Below, piece by piece: positions 1-9,972 of a stretch of 64,000 bases of DNA. This DNA is from Desulfurivibrio dismutans. Lineage in GTDB: Bacteria; Desulfobacterota; Desulfobulbia; Desulfobulbales; Desulfurivibrionaceae. Under the pieces are notes generated by a model. The model made no database searches. It saw only the letters and a list, made by a program, of their open reading frames with translations, and had not been told where the DNA came from. The translations under genes and the position numbers were made by a program. Numbering within the stretch: position 1 is the stretch's first letter; every line of letters starts with the position of its first letter. The stretch covers positions 186,001 through 250,000 of the forward strand of contig NZ_JARGDQ010000004.1 of assembly GCF_029210385.1 (NCBI RefSeq). Reading direction: 5' to 3'.

Positions 1-1578
1 GTCGGTGGGCAGTTCCTGGTAGCGATCCCGCACCTCGATGTACGGAATGCTCAACCATTGGTCGGTGCCGAATTTATCCACCAGCACCGAGGCCTCGTTG
101 GGATGGCGGATGTCCAGGGCCACCCAGTCCGGCCGGCTGGCAAAGTCTTCCATCCAGGCGAGATAGTCGGCGTTGTCCACGCAGCGCAGGCGGCCCGCCG
201 CCAGGTTGTCGGCCACGTTGGCGGTGGCGTTCAAGGCGTCCAGGGCGGTGGCAAAGGGTGGAGCGTAGGCCATTTCCACCTGGCTGACATCATCGATGGT
301 GGCCCCCTGTTGCAGCAGGGCCGCCGCCGCATCGATGCGGGCCAGTACCGCGTCGCCCATGGGGCCGAAACCCTGCACCCCCAGCAGGCGACGGTCGCGG
401 CGATCAAATACCATCCTTAAAGGAATCACCGCCTGGGTGGGGAAAAAGTGGGCTCGATCGGACTGGGCGGTGGTCACCGCCGCGGCGTCAAAACCTTCGG
501 CCCGGGCGGTTTCCAGGGTCAGTCCGGTGGCGCCGAGGCAGCGCTCGAAAGCCTTGAGGATGAAGCTGCCCACCCAGCCCTGGTAGCGGGTGGGAATGCC
601 GGCCAGGTTGTCGGCCACAATCCGGCCTTCCTTGTTGGCCAGCGAGCCCATGGGGGCGATACCGGATTTGCCGGTGAGTCGGTTTTTTACCGCAATGCAG
701 TCGCCGGCGGCGTAAATATCCGGGTCCGAAGTCTGCAGGTGTTCGTTGACCACGATATTGCCCTGGGGGTCCACCAGCAGCCCGGCTTCCTGGGCCAGTT
801 CGCTGCGAGCCCGCACTCCCACCGCCATTACCACCAGATCCGCCTCCAGGGTCCGTTGCGGGGTTACCACCCTTTGCGCCCGCCCGGCTTCGCCTTCGAT
901 GGCGGTGGCCCCTTCGCCGGTGAAAACATCCACCCCCTTGTCCTTTAAATGCTGCTCCAGCATACCGGCAAACTCCCAGTCCACCAGGCGGGGCAGCAGT
1001 TGGGGCATGAACTCCAGTATGCTCGCCTTCAGCCCCCACAGGTCGACAAAGGCCTCGGCCATTTCAATGCCGATGGCGCCGCCACCGATCACCACCGCCT
1101 TGTCGACCTGGCCTTTGGCGATCAGCTCCTTGATGGTAATGGCCTGGTGCAGATCACTGATGGTGAAAACCCGCTCCAGGTCGGCACCGGGAATGGGCAG
1201 CACGTTGGGGCGGCTGCCGGTGGCCAGCACCAGTTGGTCGTAGGGAATTTCCTCCCGACTACCGTCACCAAGTTTTTCCACCAGTACCTTTTTACCCTGG
1301 CGATTGACACTCAGGGCCCGGGTTCGGGTGCTTACCGTTACCCCCTTGGCCTTGGCAAAAAAAGGCTCATCCCGGGTCAGGTGAAAGGAGGTGTTGCGCA
1401 ACTCCTTTTCATCGGAAACGTCACCGGAAACATAGTAGGGGATGCCGCAGCCGCCATAGGAGATCAGGCTGTCCTGGTCGATGATGCGGACCTCGGCGTC
1501 GGGGAGCAGCCGCTTAAGGCGGCAGGCGGTTTTGGGGCCGGCGGCTACCCCGCCGATAATCACGATTTTTCTGCTCAT
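1..1578 (-). CDS. CoA-disulfide/persulfide reductase-like flavoprotein with C-terminal rhodanese domain (3' end outside window)
   Basis: The minus-strand frame is open from the ATG at 1578 to the window edge, so the C-terminus is missing. The start has a GGAG ribosome site a few bases upstream. The N-terminus shows an FAD-binding GGVAAG turn at about residues 9-14 and the SYGGCGIPYY motif with a single redox Cys at about 44, the hallmark of CoA-disulfide reductases and NADH oxidases. A second nucleotide-binding motif (VVIGGGAIG) follows near residue 155. The last 60 or so visible residues (ALDIRHPNE and beyond) look like the start of a rhodanese domain. Rhodanese-fused members of this family reduce persulfides or polysulfides with NAD(P)H. 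That role is an inference from architecture and from the dsr genes next door, which are transcribed divergently. Confidence 0.85.
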   Translation of the reverse strand, partial: MSRKIVIIGGVAAGPKTACRLKRLLPDAEVRIIDQDSLISYGGCGIPYYVSGDVSDEKELRNTSFHLTRDEPFFAKAKGVTVSTRTRALSVNRQGKKVLVEKLGDGSREEIPYDQLVLATGSRPNVLPIPGADLERVFTISDLHQAITIKELIAKGQVDKAVVIGGGAIGIEMAEAFVDLWGLKASILEFMPQLLPRLVDWEFAGMLEQHLKDKGVDVFTGEGATAIEGEAGRAQRVVTPQRTLEADLVVMAVGVRARSELAQEAGLLVDPQGNIVVNEHLQTSDPDIYAAGDCIAVKNRLTGKSGIAPMGSLANKEGRIVADNLAGIPTRYQGWVGSFILKAFERCLGATGLTLETARAEGFDAAAVTTAQSDRAHFFPTQAVIPLRMVFDRRDRRLLGVQGFGPMGDAVLARIDAAAALLQQGATIDDVSQVEMAYAPPFATALDALNATANVADNLAAGRLRCVDNADYLAWMEDFASRPDWVALDIRHPNEASVLVDKFGTDQWLSIPYIEVRDRYQELPTD

Positions 1579-1703
1579 GGTGGCTCCTTCAAAAGTGGAT
1601 ATAAAATTAGTGAAATGGTTGGTGAAATAATAAAGAGCATATCCTGGAGAGAATGGTCTGTCAAAGCCAGATAAAAAGGGCGTCCACCGTAGCTTATTTT
1701 TTA

Positions 1704-1732
1704 TTGACAAAGCCGGGTCGGCTGGATATTGT
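1704..1732 (+). promoter_or_regulatory. Putative sigma-70 promoter of dsrABD
   Basis: A perfect TTGACA at 1704-1709 is followed after exactly 17 bases by TATTGT at 1727-1732. It lies about 180 bases upstream of the dsrA start, which leaves a long untranslated leader. The rest of the 335-base gap (1579-1913) shows no gene; a strong AAGGAGGAG ribosome site sits just before dsrA. Confidence 0.5.
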
Positions 1733-1913
1733 CCCAGGAATCTGAATATCCATTCAGGTTTCGGCTCGTTTTGCCAACCTCCGCGGCTTTAATCTGTTCA
1801 GCAGTTTGTTTGAACCGGATTTTCTACGCCGCTTTTCCGCACTCTAATTAAGGTGGTGGCGGGGGAGGTTAAGGGAATTTCGTTTAATACATTCAACCTA
1901 AGGAGGAGTAGAC

Positions 1914-3191
1914 ATGCCGAAGCACGAAACGCCATTAATGGACGAACTTGAGAAGGGTCCATGGCCAAGCTTTGTCAGCGACCTGAAGCGCCAGGCCGAG
2001 AAAAATCCCCAGTGCTGGGATATTGTCGGCCAGATGGAGTTGTCCTTTAAAGATCGTATGACCCACTGGAAACACGGCGGTATTGTCGGCGTATTCGGCT
2101 ACGGCGGTGGTATCGTCGGCCGTTATTCCGATGTTCCCCAGCAGTTTCCCGGGGTGGCCCACTTCCACACCGTTCGTCTTAATCAGCCTTCCAGTAAGTT
2201 CTATCGCACCGATATCCTGCGCAAGCTTTGCGATCTTTGGGAGAGACGCGGCTCGGGCATGACCAACTTCCACGGTTCCACCGGTGACCTGATACTGCTG
2301 GGCACCCGCACCGAAGAGCTGGAGCCCCTGTTCTACGAACTCACCCACGACCTGGAATGGGACCTCGGCGGTTCCGGCTCCAACCTTCGGACCCCGGCCT
2401 GTTGCATCGGCAAGGCCCGTTGTGAGTGGTCCTGTTACGACACCCAGGCCACCTGCTACGGCATGACCATGAAGTACCAGGACGAGATCCATCGCCCCGC
2501 CTTCCCTTACAAGTTCAAGTTTAAGTTTTCCGGCTGTGCCAACGATTGCGTGGCCGCCATCGCCCGTTCCGACCTGTCCGCAATCGGTACCTGGCGCGAC
2601 AACATCCGGATCAACCAGGATGAAGTGAAGAAATACATCACCGGCGATAACGTAGCCAACGGCGGCGGGATTCCCGGCAAGGGTGAGAAGTTCGATATTC
2701 AGAAAGAGGTTATCGACCTCTGCCCCACCGGCTGCATGTGGATGGAGGGCGACACCCTCAAGATCGACGACGCCGAGTGCACCCGCTGCATGCACTGCCT
2801 CAACGTCATGCCCAAGGCCCTGCGCCCGGGTGTTGATCAGGGCGCGTCCATCATGATGGGCGCCAAGGCCCCGATCCTCGACGGCGCTCAGCTGGGCACC
2901 CTGATCGTGCCCTTCATCAAGATGGACCCGGACAACGAGTTCGAGGAACTGGTCGACGTTATTGAAAAGTGCTGGGACTACTGGATGGAGCACGGCAAGA
3001 ACCGTGAGCGTCTGGGTGAGACCATCCAACGTGTAGGTCTGCCCACCTTCTTGCGGGTAATGGAGCTGGAGCCCATTCCTCAGCATGTTAAGGAGCCCCG
3101 TTCCAACCCCTACGTTTTCTGGCGCGAAGAAGAGGTTGAAGGCGGCTGGCAGCGTGACGTTAAAGAGTTCCGTGCAAAACACGCGCAATGA
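1914..3191 (+). CDS. dsrA: Dissimilatory sulfite reductase subunit alpha
   Basis: This is the alpha subunit of the cytoplasmic DsrAB siroheme enzyme, which reduces sulfite in sulfate respiration (or runs in reverse in sulfur oxidisers). At 425 residues it has the usual length. The siroheme-[4Fe-4S] ligands are visible as C164-x5-C170 and C208-x3-C212, with the same 44-residue spacing as in Desulfovibrio DsrA. An inserted ferredoxin domain carries C270, C289, C292 and C295. A strong AAGGAGGAG site precedes the ATG. dsrB follows after 70 bases and dsrD after that, the standard reductive-type dsrABD order. The presence of dsrD favours a reductive or disproportionating metabolism rather than sulfur oxidation. 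Confidence 0.98.
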   Translation: MPKHETPLMDELEKGPWPSFVSDLKRQAEKNPQCWDIVGQMELSFKDRMTHWKHGGIVGVFGYGGGIVGRYSDVPQQFPGVAHFHTVRLNQPSSKFYRTDILRKLCDLWERRGSGMTNFHGSTGDLILLGTRTEELEPLFYELTHDLEWDLGGSGSNLRTPACCIGKARCEWSCYDTQATCYGMTMKYQDEIHRPAFPYKFKFKFSGCANDCVAAIARSDLSAIGTWRDNIRINQDEVKKYITGDNVANGGGIPGKGEKFDIQKEVIDLCPTGCMWMEGDTLKIDDAECTRCMHCLNVMPKALRPGVDQGASIMMGAKAPILDGAQLGTLIVPFIKMDPDNEFEELVDVIEKCWDYWMEHGKNRERLGETIQRVGLPTFLRVMELEPIPQHVKEPRSNPYVFWREEEVEGGWQRDVKEFRAKHAQ

Positions 3192-3261
3192 TCCCGCTCC
3201 GGTGCAGGCCGGAACTGCTTTGCTCGTGAATTAATCTTACAAACTTTAAGGAGGTTTAGAT

Positions 3262-4392
3262 ATGGGTTACGATCCGCAAAATCCGATGAAAGACAGAATC
3301 ACTGATATTGGTCCCCCACACTACGAAAAAATGTTCCCCCAGGTCATCAAGGACAACTACGGCAAGTGGCTGTACCATGAGATCGTCAAGCCCGGCGTGC
3401 TCAAGCACGTGAGCGAGACCGGCGCCGAATGTTACACCGTGCGGGTGGGCAGCGCCCGCCTGCTGTCGCTGGAGTTCATCCGCGAGGTTTGCGACGTCGC
3501 CGACAAGCACTGCGACGGCGTTGTTCGCTGGACCACCCGGAACAACATCGAGTTCATGGTTGACGCCGAGAGCAAGGTTCAGCCCCTGCTGGACGACCTG
3601 GCCGGCCGTGGCAACAAGTTCCCGGTGGGCGGCACCGGCGCCTGTGTCTCCAACGTGGTGCACACCCAGGGCTGGCTCCACTGCCACACCCCGGCTACCG
3701 ACGCCTCCGGCGTGGTAAAGGCGGTGATGGACGAGCTGTTCGATCATTTCACCAACATGGACCTGCCGGCCAAGTGCAAGGTTGCTCTGGCCTGCTGCCT
3801 GAACATGTGCGGCGCCGTACACTGTTCCGACATCGCCATCCTGGGTGTGCATCGCAAACCGCCGATGGTCGACCATGACGCCATCACCGGTCTGTGCGAG
3901 CTTCCGCTGGCCGTCGCTTCTTGCCCCCTTGGTGCGATCAAACCGGCCACCGTCAAGGACTCCAGTGGCAAGGAGATCAAGTCGGTCAAGGTTAATGCCG
4001 ACCGCTGCATGTTCTGCGGTAACTGCTATACCATGTGTCCCGCCATGCCGCTGGCCGATCCGGAAGGTTCCGGGATCGCCATTCTGGTGGGTGGTAAGGT
4101 GTCCAACACCCGTTCCGGCCCCACCTTCTCCAAGCTGGTTATTCCGTTCCTGCCCAACACTCCGCCGCGCTGGCCGGAGACCGTTGCCGCCGTCAAGAAC
4201 ATTCTTGAGACCTGGGCCGCCAACGCTCGCAAGTACGAGCGGGTTGGCGAGTGGGCCGAGCGGATTGGCTGGGAGAAGTTCTTTGAGATTACCGAGATTC
4301 CTTTCACCGATAAGTCCATCGATGATTATCGGCTGGCTTACGACACCTGGCGGACCACTACCCAGTTCAAGTTCACCAGCCACATTAAATAA
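3262..4392 (+). CDS. dsrB: Dissimilatory sulfite reductase subunit beta
   Basis: This is the beta subunit of DsrAB, which holds the catalytically active siroheme and works with the DsrC sulfur carrier (not in this window). At 376 residues it is full length. C141 and the cluster CC-x3-C (C178, C179, C183) match the siroheme-[4Fe-4S] ligands. A ferredoxin insert holds C221 and the C249-x2-C252-x2-C255-x3-C259 series. An AAGGAGG ribosome site precedes the ATG. The gene lies between dsrA and dsrD in one transcription unit. Confidence 0.98.
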   Translation: MGYDPQNPMKDRITDIGPPHYEKMFPQVIKDNYGKWLYHEIVKPGVLKHVSETGAECYTVRVGSARLLSLEFIREVCDVADKHCDGVVRWTTRNNIEFMVDAESKVQPLLDDLAGRGNKFPVGGTGACVSNVVHTQGWLHCHTPATDASGVVKAVMDELFDHFTNMDLPAKCKVALACCLNMCGAVHCSDIAILGVHRKPPMVDHDAITGLCELPLAVASCPLGAIKPATVKDSSGKEIKSVKVNADRCMFCGNCYTMCPAMPLADPEGSGIAILVGGKVSNTRSGPTFSKLVIPFLPNTPPRWPETVAAVKNILETWAANARKYERVGEWAERIGWEKFFEITEIPFTDKSIDDYRLAYDTWRTTTQFKFTSHIK

Positions 4393-4416
4393 TTCCGGGA
4401 CCCAAGGAGAACGGAC

Positions 4417-4647
4417 ATGGCAATGAGTATCGAAGAACTCAAAGAGAAAATCATGGAAAAAGCCTTGAAGGGTCCCAAGACACAGTTGTACGTCAAGGAC
4501 TTTTATGCCTGTGACCCCGAGGCCAAGCCGCGGGCGGTCAAGAACGCCGCCAACGACCTGGTCAAAGAAGGCAAGATGGTCTTCTGGTCTTCCGGCAGCA
4601 CCACCATGTACGCTGCTAAAGAGCGCGCACAGAAAGAACAGGAATAG
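4417..4647 (+). CDS. dsrD: DsrD, activator of dissimilatory sulfite reductase
   Basis: This 76-residue protein matches the DsrD family in size, in position directly after dsrB, and in core sequence (LYVKDFYACDPEAKPR near residues 24-39, then KEGKMVFWSSGST). DsrD has a winged-helix fold and has been reported to act as an allosteric activator of DsrAB rather than as a DNA-binding protein. AAGGAG lies seven bases before the ATG at 4417; a second in-frame ATG at 4423 is the alternative start. A hairpin terminator follows about 50 bases after the stop, so the operon appears to end here. Confidence 0.95.
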   Translation: MAMSIEELKEKIMEKALKGPKTQLYVKDFYACDPEAKPRAVKNAANDLVKEGKMVFWSSGSTTMYAAKERAQKEQE

Positions 4648-4696
4648 CATTGCCGGTGCGCTTCGGCGCCCCCCGGTTCTGATCCTGAGTAATCAG

Positions 4697-4735
4697 CCGG
4701 GTCAGCTCTTGTGAGCTGGCCCGGTTTTGTGTTTT
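4697..4735 (+). terminator. Rho-independent terminator of dsrABD
   Basis: A 12-base stem (4697-4708 with 4713-4724, one G-U pair) closes a TTGT loop and is followed by TTTTGTGTTTT. It lies between dsrD and the separate prfC start. Confidence 0.85.
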
Positions 4736-4753
4736 ATGCCGTGGAGATAAAAT

Positions 4754-6349
4754 TTGAGTAATAAAGTAGCCCAAGAAACAGCCAGTCGCCGAACCTTCGG
4801 CATCATCAGTCACCCCGACGCCGGTAAAACCACCCTGACGGAAAAGCTTTTGCTCTTTGGCGGGGCTATCCAGTTGGCCGGCTCGGTCAAGGCCCGCAAG
4901 GCCTCTACCCACGCCCTCAGTGACTGGATGAGTATTGAGCAGGAGCGCGGTATATCCGTGACCTCATCGGTGATGCAGTTTTTCTACCGTGATTATACTG
5001 TTAATTTGCTTGATACCCCGGGGCATCAGGATTTTTCCGAGGATACCTATCGGGTACTGACGGCGGTGGACAGCGCGCTGATGGTCATCGACCATGCCAA
5101 AGGGGTCGAGCCCCAGACCGAAAAGCTGATGGAAGTCTGCCGGATGCGCAACACCCCGGTGGTCACTTTTATCAATAAGCTGGACCGGGAAGGCATGGAT
5201 CCTCTGGATATCCTGGCCCAGATTGAAGACAAGCTGCAGATCGAATGTGTGCCGCTATCCTGGCCGGTGGGTATGGGCAAGCAATTCAAGGGCGTATACG
5301 ATATATACCGCGGCCAGTTGCACCTTTTTACCCCCGGCCGGGACTCCCAGGCCGACGCCGACGGGGTGATGATCAAGGATGTCAATGATCCCCGCCTGGA
5401 TGAGCTGCTGGGCGGTTCGGCGGCGGATAAGCTGCGCGAGGATCTGGAGCTGCTGGCCGGTGCCGCCAACCCCTATGATCATCAGGAGTTCCTCAAGGCC
5501 AGCCAGACGCCGGTTTTTTTCGGTAGCGCCATCAACAACTTTGGGGTCAAGGAACTGCTGGATGCCTTTGTCGAACTGGCCCCGGCTCCCGGTTGTCGGT
5601 CGGCCGAACCTCGGCCCGTTTGCCCCGATGAGGAAAGCTTTGCCGGTTTTACCTTTAAGGTGCAGGCTAACATGAACCCCGCTCATCGTGACCGCATCGC
5701 TTTTTTTCGGATCTGTTCCGGCAAATTTCAGCGTGGCATGAAGGTCAGGCATCAGCGTCTGGGTAAGGAAGTGATGTTGAATAACGCCACCATTTTCATG
5801 GCCCAGGACCGGGCCAATGTCGAGGAGGCGTATCCGGGCGATATCATCGGCATCCATAACCATGGTACCATCAAAATCGGTGATACCTTTACCACCGCCA
5901 AGGACGAACTGCGTTTTACCGGCATTCCCAATTTCGCTCCGGAGCATTTCCGCCGGGTGCTGCTGAAAAATCCTCTCAAAGCCAAGCAGTTGTCCAAAGG
6001 TCTGCTGCAGTTGGCGGAAGAGGGGGCGGTACAGGTTTTTCGCCCATTGCAGGGCGGCGATTTTATCCTCGGCGCGGTGGGGGTGCTGCAGTTTGAAGTC
6101 ACGGTGGCCAGGTTGAAGGCCGAATACGGGGTGGAGGCGGACTACGAGCCGGTGGCTTATGGCGCCGCCCGTTGGGTCAGTGCCGATGACCGCAAGACCC
6201 TGGAAGAGTTCAGGGCCAAAAACTGGAACAATATGGCCCTGGATGCCGAAGAACACCTTACCTTTCTAAGTGAAAGCCCCTGGATGCTCTCCCGGACCAT
6301 GGAGATGTTTCCCCGGGTAACCTTCCATAAAACTCGGGAGCATTCCTGA
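4754..6349 (+). CDS. prfC: Peptide chain release factor 3
   Basis: RF3 is a translational GTPase that removes RF1/RF2 from the ribosome after peptide release. The 531 residues match the family length. The G1 motif HPDAGKTT is at 20-27, and the G3 motif [12 protein letters not shown] and G4 motif NKLDRE follow, with EF-Tu-like domains II and III behind. The start is a TTG at 4754 with GGAG seven bases upstream; the protein then begins SNKVAQE, a typical RF3 N-terminus. It is a separate unit from dsrABD because a terminator intervenes, and it converges on the DUF748 gene 27 bases downstream. Confidence 0.96.
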   Translation: MSNKVAQETASRRTFGIISHPDAGKTTLTEKLLLFGGAIQLAGSVKARKASTHALSDWMSIEQERGISVTSSVMQFFYRDYTVNLLDTPGHQDFSEDTYRVLTAVDSALMVIDHAKGVEPQTEKLMEVCRMRNTPVVTFINKLDREGMDPLDILAQIEDKLQIECVPLSWPVGMGKQFKGVYDIYRGQLHLFTPGRDSQADADGVMIKDVNDPRLDELLGGSAADKLREDLELLAGAANPYDHQEFLKASQTPVFFGSAINNFGVKELLDAFVELAPAPGCRSAEPRPVCPDEESFAGFTFKVQANMNPAHRDRIAFFRICSGKFQRGMKVRHQRLGKEVMLNNATIFMAQDRANVEEAYPGDIIGIHNHGTIKIGDTFTTAKDELRFTGIPNFAPEHFRRVLLKNPLKAKQLSKGLLQLAEEGAVQVFRPLQGGDFILGAVGVLQFEVTVARLKAEYGVEADYEPVAYGAARWVSADDRKTLEEFRAKNWNNMALDAEEHLTFLSESPWMLSRTMEMFPRVTFHKTREHS

Positions 6350-6376
6350 GCTTAAACGGCGCCCCGTATCCGCCTG

Positions 6377-8098
6377 CTACTGCGCGGCTGTCGGCCGGTA
6401 TCCCAGCCGCAGGTTGACGGCGGTGACGCAGGTTTGCTCGTCCACTGCCGGGGGAGCTAGAAGGGGAGCTTCACGAATCAGGCGCGCTTGGCCGTCTTCT
6501 TCCAAAGCCGCCTGCAGGCGCTGATGCACCGTATCCCGGCGCTGGACGGCTAGCTCACGCAATTCATCACGACCGACGGTGATGCTGCCGGGGCGCAGAT
6601 CACGGAACTCAGTCAGCGGTGAGGAGAGGTGAGGATCGTCTCCCGGCTCTTCACCGGTGAGCTGTCTGGTCAGGGCCGCCACCGCTTGCCGCCGCTGCTG
6701 CCTTACGGCCTGCTCCCGCTTTTCCTGTAAGGCCTGTCGATCACAGGTGAAATCACTGATGCCCTGCAGGTGCAAGGCGAGCAGGGGACGACGGTTTAAT
6801 GCGGCGGCCATTTGGTCAAGCTGGCGGCCACCTTCCCGGTTCAGGCTGCTGCTGCCGGCGGTAAAGGTGATTTGCCTGGTGAACGCCAGGTCCGGTAATT
6901 CCCGGGCCAGCAGAGCGAACGGTTCATCGGCGGCCGCCGCCTGCCACTGGTTTAATTTGGCGGTCAGTTGATGCAGGTAGCCGTTGTCCGGTTCCGCCGG
7001 GTTGAGGCTAACAGCCAGCTCAAGAGGCAGTTGCTGTTGCCGGTTGGTCAGCAGAGCCTGCAGCAGGGGCAGGGTATGATCATCATCGGTGGCGGGTGCC
7101 AGTTCCAGGGCACTGATTATCAACTGCTGGTTGATGATGATGGTGCCGTTATGAGTAACGAAACGGTTGCTGCCGTTAAGCAACCCTCCTTGGATGGTGC
7201 CGGCCAGCCGAGGTTCAAGATATGCCGCCAGAGAACTGAGCGGCAGATCGTGCAGGGTCAGTTCGGCCCGGCCCGAGTCACCGCCAGTGGCCGGCAGCAT
7301 TCCTTGCAGGGTCAGCTCGCTAGCCGCCGGCCCGTGGGCAGCGAGGGTAAAAGCTAAACCGCCGCCCCGGTTTAGCTCCAGCTTGCCGCTAAAGTCGCTC
7401 AATTCCAGGTTGAAAAGCGGTGTCTGGTGTCGATCGCTGAACTCCAGGCGACTGTTGTGAAAGGTCAACACTCGGGGAAACCAGCGGGAGCCGGCAAAAG
7501 CCATGGGGGCGGCAAAGTTGACAAGCTGCTCTTCATCCCGCACCAGGTGGACATAGCCTTGCTGGACGGTCATGGCGGCCCAGGGGCGGCCCCGGCGGAG
7601 CAGTAAGGTTAGGCTGCCATCAAGGGTGAGGGTGCGGAAAGAGAGCAGCGGATCCACCCGGTCGAAGGGGTCAGCTTTGCGGGGGCCGACGATGCCGTTA
7701 TGCAATACCAGGCGCCCGGCCAGCGGCCGCCACTCCCCACGGGCAATGGTTACCGGTCGATCCAGCTTTTTTTCCAGATAATGGGAGAACAGTTTGGGAG
7801 CCACCAGAGGAAAGACCACCAGCGCCGCCGCCAGGTAAAGAAAAGCCATAATGGCGCCCAGTAGCCCCGGCCAGAACAGATAGTTGGTAAAACGATGACG
7901 TTGGCGGCGGGATGATGCTCGTCGCCACCCCGGCGTTATTTTTTCTGGCCAGACGGGTTGCGGCTTCTGCCACGACGGTGAAGAGTCGGGTACGGTGGTT
8001 TCGTTGGCGGGGGGAGGCGGTTCGGCCAGATATGCTTCCCCGGCGATGGGAATCTCGCCGACGGGGTCGTTAATGGGATCTTCTTTTTTGCCGTGCAT
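6377..8098 (-). CDS. DUF748/AsmA-like envelope protein
   Basis: The 573-residue protein has a Pro-rich cytoplasmic N-terminus and one membrane segment at about residues 76-98 (LGAIMAFLYLAAALVVFPLV). A long periplasmic region of AsmA-like beta-rich repeats follows, opening with LFSHYLEKKLDRPVTIARGEW. The C-terminal third has the TFTAGSSSLNREGGRQLDQM and RRPLLALHLQG motifs seen in DUF748 proteins, which recall OmpA-type domains. DUF748 proteins belong to the wider AsmA/bridge-like group linked to outer-membrane lipid homeostasis. A role in lipid transfer here is an inference. It is transcribed alone, opposite to prfC and plsC. Confidence 0.75.
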   Translation of the reverse strand: MHGKKEDPINDPVGEIPIAGEAYLAEPPPPANETTVPDSSPSWQKPQPVWPEKITPGWRRASSRRQRHRFTNYLFWPGLLGAIMAFLYLAAALVVFPLVAPKLFSHYLEKKLDRPVTIARGEWRPLAGRLVLHNGIVGPRKADPFDRVDPLLSFRTLTLDGSLTLLLRRGRPWAAMTVQQGYVHLVRDEEQLVNFAAPMAFAGSRWFPRVLTFHNSRLEFSDRHQTPLFNLELSDFSGKLELNRGGGLAFTLAAHGPAASELTLQGMLPATGGDSGRAELTLHDLPLSSLAAYLEPRLAGTIQGGLLNGSNRFVTHNGTIIINQQLIISALELAPATDDDHTLPLLQALLTNRQQQLPLELAVSLNPAEPDNGYLHQLTAKLNQWQAAAADEPFALLARELPDLAFTRQITFTAGSSSLNREGGRQLDQMAAALNRRPLLALHLQGISDFTCDRQALQEKREQAVRQQRRQAVAALTRQLTGEEPGDDPHLSSPLTEFRDLRPGSITVGRDELRELAVQRRDTVHQRLQAALEEDGQARLIREAPLLAPPAVDEQTCVTAVNLRLGYRPTAAQ

Positions 8099-8206
8099 TT
8101 AGCTGGCCATGTTAAGTGACTGCCGTCTTGGCGGTAGGATAAGCGCGTATCGGCTGCGGCAAAGGCTAAACGGCAGGCCTTGAAGGTGGCGGCGGCCCGG
8201 GTGACG

Positions 8207-8215
8207 TGCTATAAT
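8207..8215 (+). promoter_or_regulatory. Extended -10 promoter for plsC
   Basis: TGCTATAAT at 8207-8215 is a perfect TATAAT with the extended-10 TG element. It lies about 75 bases before the plsC start in the divergent gap 8099-8288. No good -35 is visible at 17 bases, which is common for extended-10 promoters. Confidence 0.5.
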
Positions 8216-8288
8216 CAGCCGCGCGGCGTCGGCGATGCCGACAACTGTCAGTTGATGATGATACACGCTATATTAACCATCTCTCTTT

Positions 8289-9035
8289 GTGGTGGCAACC
8301 GTGAAACCAATTGTGGCGGTGTTTGTTTTTTTTCGCGGCCTGACGGCCCTGATATTAATCCCCCTGCTTACCGGGATGGTCAGCATTGCGGCCTTGGTGC
8401 TGGTGATTTCTCGCGGCGCCCGGGAGGCTGAGTTACAGTTCCTCCCCCGCTGGTTGGGGCGGGTCATCTGCCGGGCCAGCGGGGTGGAGGTCGAGGTGGC
8501 GGGGCTTGAGCGTTTGGATGCCGGCCGCACCTACATCTTTGCCGCCAATCATCAGAGTCAGTTTGATATTTTTGTCCTCCAGGGCTATCTGGCCTTTGAC
8601 TTTCGCTGGCTGGCCAAAAAGGAGCTGTTCCAGATTCCGCTGTTCGGCTGGGCCATGCGCCGGGCCGGATACATTGCGGTGGATCGCAGTAATGGGCGGC
8701 GGGCCATGGTCAGCCTGAACGAAGCGGCCAATGAGATTGCCGCCGGCACCTCGGTGGTTATTTTTCCGGAAGGCACCCGCAGCGCCGACGGCCGTATGCA
8801 GGCGTTTAAAGCCGGGGGCATGGTGCTGGCCATCAAGTCGCAGGTCGAGATCGTGCCCATGGCCATCATCGGCACCCACGAAATTCTGGCCAAAGGCCGG
8901 TTGCTGCCTAAGCCTGGGCGGGTGATGATCCGCCTGGGGGAACCGATCAGAGCGGCTGATTACACCATGAAACAGAAAAATGAGCTGGCGGAGTTGCTGG
9001 AAAATCGCGTTCGCGGACTTATGTCGGCGATGTGA
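8289..9035 (+). CDS. plsC: 1-acyl-sn-glycerol-3-phosphate acyltransferase
   Basis: This is a membrane acyltransferase that makes phosphatidic acid from lysophosphatidic acid. The 248 residues include an N-terminal hydrophobic stretch (about 8-41), the catalytic HX4D motif NHQSQFD (H88, D93) and the substrate-binding FPEGTRS motif at 159-165. The start is a GTG at 8289, with GTGs at 8292 and 8301 as alternatives, and no strong ribosome site decides between them. The last 17 bases overlap the 3' end of ldcA on the other strand. Confidence 0.92.
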   Translation: MVATVKPIVAVFVFFRGLTALILIPLLTGMVSIAALVLVISRGAREAELQFLPRWLGRVICRASGVEVEVAGLERLDAGRTYIFAANHQSQFDIFVLQGYLAFDFRWLAKKELFQIPLFGWAMRRAGYIAVDRSNGRRAMVSLNEAANEIAAGTSVVIFPEGTRSADGRMQAFKAGGMVLAIKSQVEIVPMAIIGTHEILAKGRLLPKPGRVMIRLGEPIRAADYTMKQKNELAELLENRVRGLMSAM

Positions 9036-9972
9036 AAGTCAACTCGCCGCGTTGGGAGTCCAGCTGTATTTCCGCTCCCAGGGGGAGGGTCAGGTTGCGT
9101 CGGCCGTGGCCGGCCGGGAAGTTGCCCCACAGCGGGGTCTGTTGCGGGGCGGTAAGCTCCAGCAGGAGTTGCCAGATGTCTTCGGGCGGGCCGCAGTCCT
9201 GGAATTCTCCCAGGATGATGGCGGCCACTCCCTGCAGGCGGCCGGCCAGGGCCAGTTGGGTGAGCAGGCGGTCGATGCGGTAGGGGGCTTCCCCCACATC
9301 TTCCAGCAGCAGCACAGCGCCGCGCAACTCCGGCTCCCAGGGAGTGGCCAGCAGGTGGTTGAGGCAGGCCAGGTTGCCGCCCAGCAGAGGGCCGCAGGCC
9401 TGGCCGGGGCGGATGACCTCCAGTCCTTTTGGGCGGATGGGGTGGCTGAAGTCGCCGCCGATGATCTGCAAAAAATGGCGCACCGAATCCCGGTCGCTCT
9501 GGGCCAGGGTGCTGAGCATGGGGCCGTGCAGGGGGCAGGTACCGGTTTTTTGCAGCATGGCCAACTGCAGTACGGTGAGGTCGGAAAAGCCGATGAGCAC
9601 CTTGCGCCGGCCGGCCAGTAGTTCCCAATCCAGCAGCGGCAGCAGCCGCAGGCAGCCGTAGCCTCCCCGCAGGGCCAGCAGGGCTTTGACCTCGGGGTCT
9701 TGCCATAGCTCGTGCAGCTCCTGCACCCGTTGCTGGTCATCGCCGGCCAGGTATCCCTGGCGGCGATCCAAAAGATCGCGTCGGCAGCGGATGGTGAAAC
9801 CGGCTTCTCGCAGCAGGCGCAGGCCGGCTTCGACGGCGTTGCGGTCCTGCACCGGCCCGGCCGGGGCGAAAATGCCGATGGTGTCACCCTGGCGCAGAGG
9901 CGGCGGCAGGCGGCAGGCGGCGCCGGATGCCGCCGCTTTGGCGGCTCCTTTGTGTTCAGCGGTTTCGCTCAT
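9019..9972 (-). CDS. ldcA: LD-carboxypeptidase (peptidase family S66)
   Basis: S66 peptidases trim the L,D-linked terminal D-Ala from muropeptides during cell-wall recycling; the related MccF cleaves microcin-type acyl adenylates. The 317 residues contain the RGGYGCLRLLPLLD segment, the nucleophile Ser130 in IGFSDLT, Glu224 in LLLEDVGE and His289 in FPAGHGRRN, which form the Ser-Glu-His triad expected for the family. The start overlaps the coaX stop by 17 bases, so the two are probably translated together. The 3' end overlaps plsC tail to tail. Confidence 0.88.
   Translation of the reverse strand: MSETAEHKGAAKAAASGAACRLPPPLRQGDTIGIFAPAGPVQDRNAVEAGLRLLREAGFTIRCRRDLLDRRQGYLAGDDQQRVQELHELWQDPEVKALLALRGGYGCLRLLPLLDWELLAGRRKVLIGFSDLTVLQLAMLQKTGTCPLHGPMLSTLAQSDRDSVRHFLQIIGGDFSHPIRPKGLEVIRPGQACGPLLGGNLACLNHLLATPWEPELRGAVLLLEDVGEAPYRIDRLLTQLALAGRLQGVAAIILGEFQDCGPPEDIWQLLLELTAPQQTPLWGNFPAGHGRRNLTLPLGAEIQLDSQRGELTFTSPT

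Noticed and set aside
1935-3188. A 417-codon open frame antisense to dsrA
   Set aside because: DsrA is unmistakable on the plus strand; long antisense frames are common in GC-rich genes.
3256-4650. A 464-codon frame antisense to dsrB and dsrD
   Set aside because: It spans two genuine genes and their gap and has no recognisable domain.
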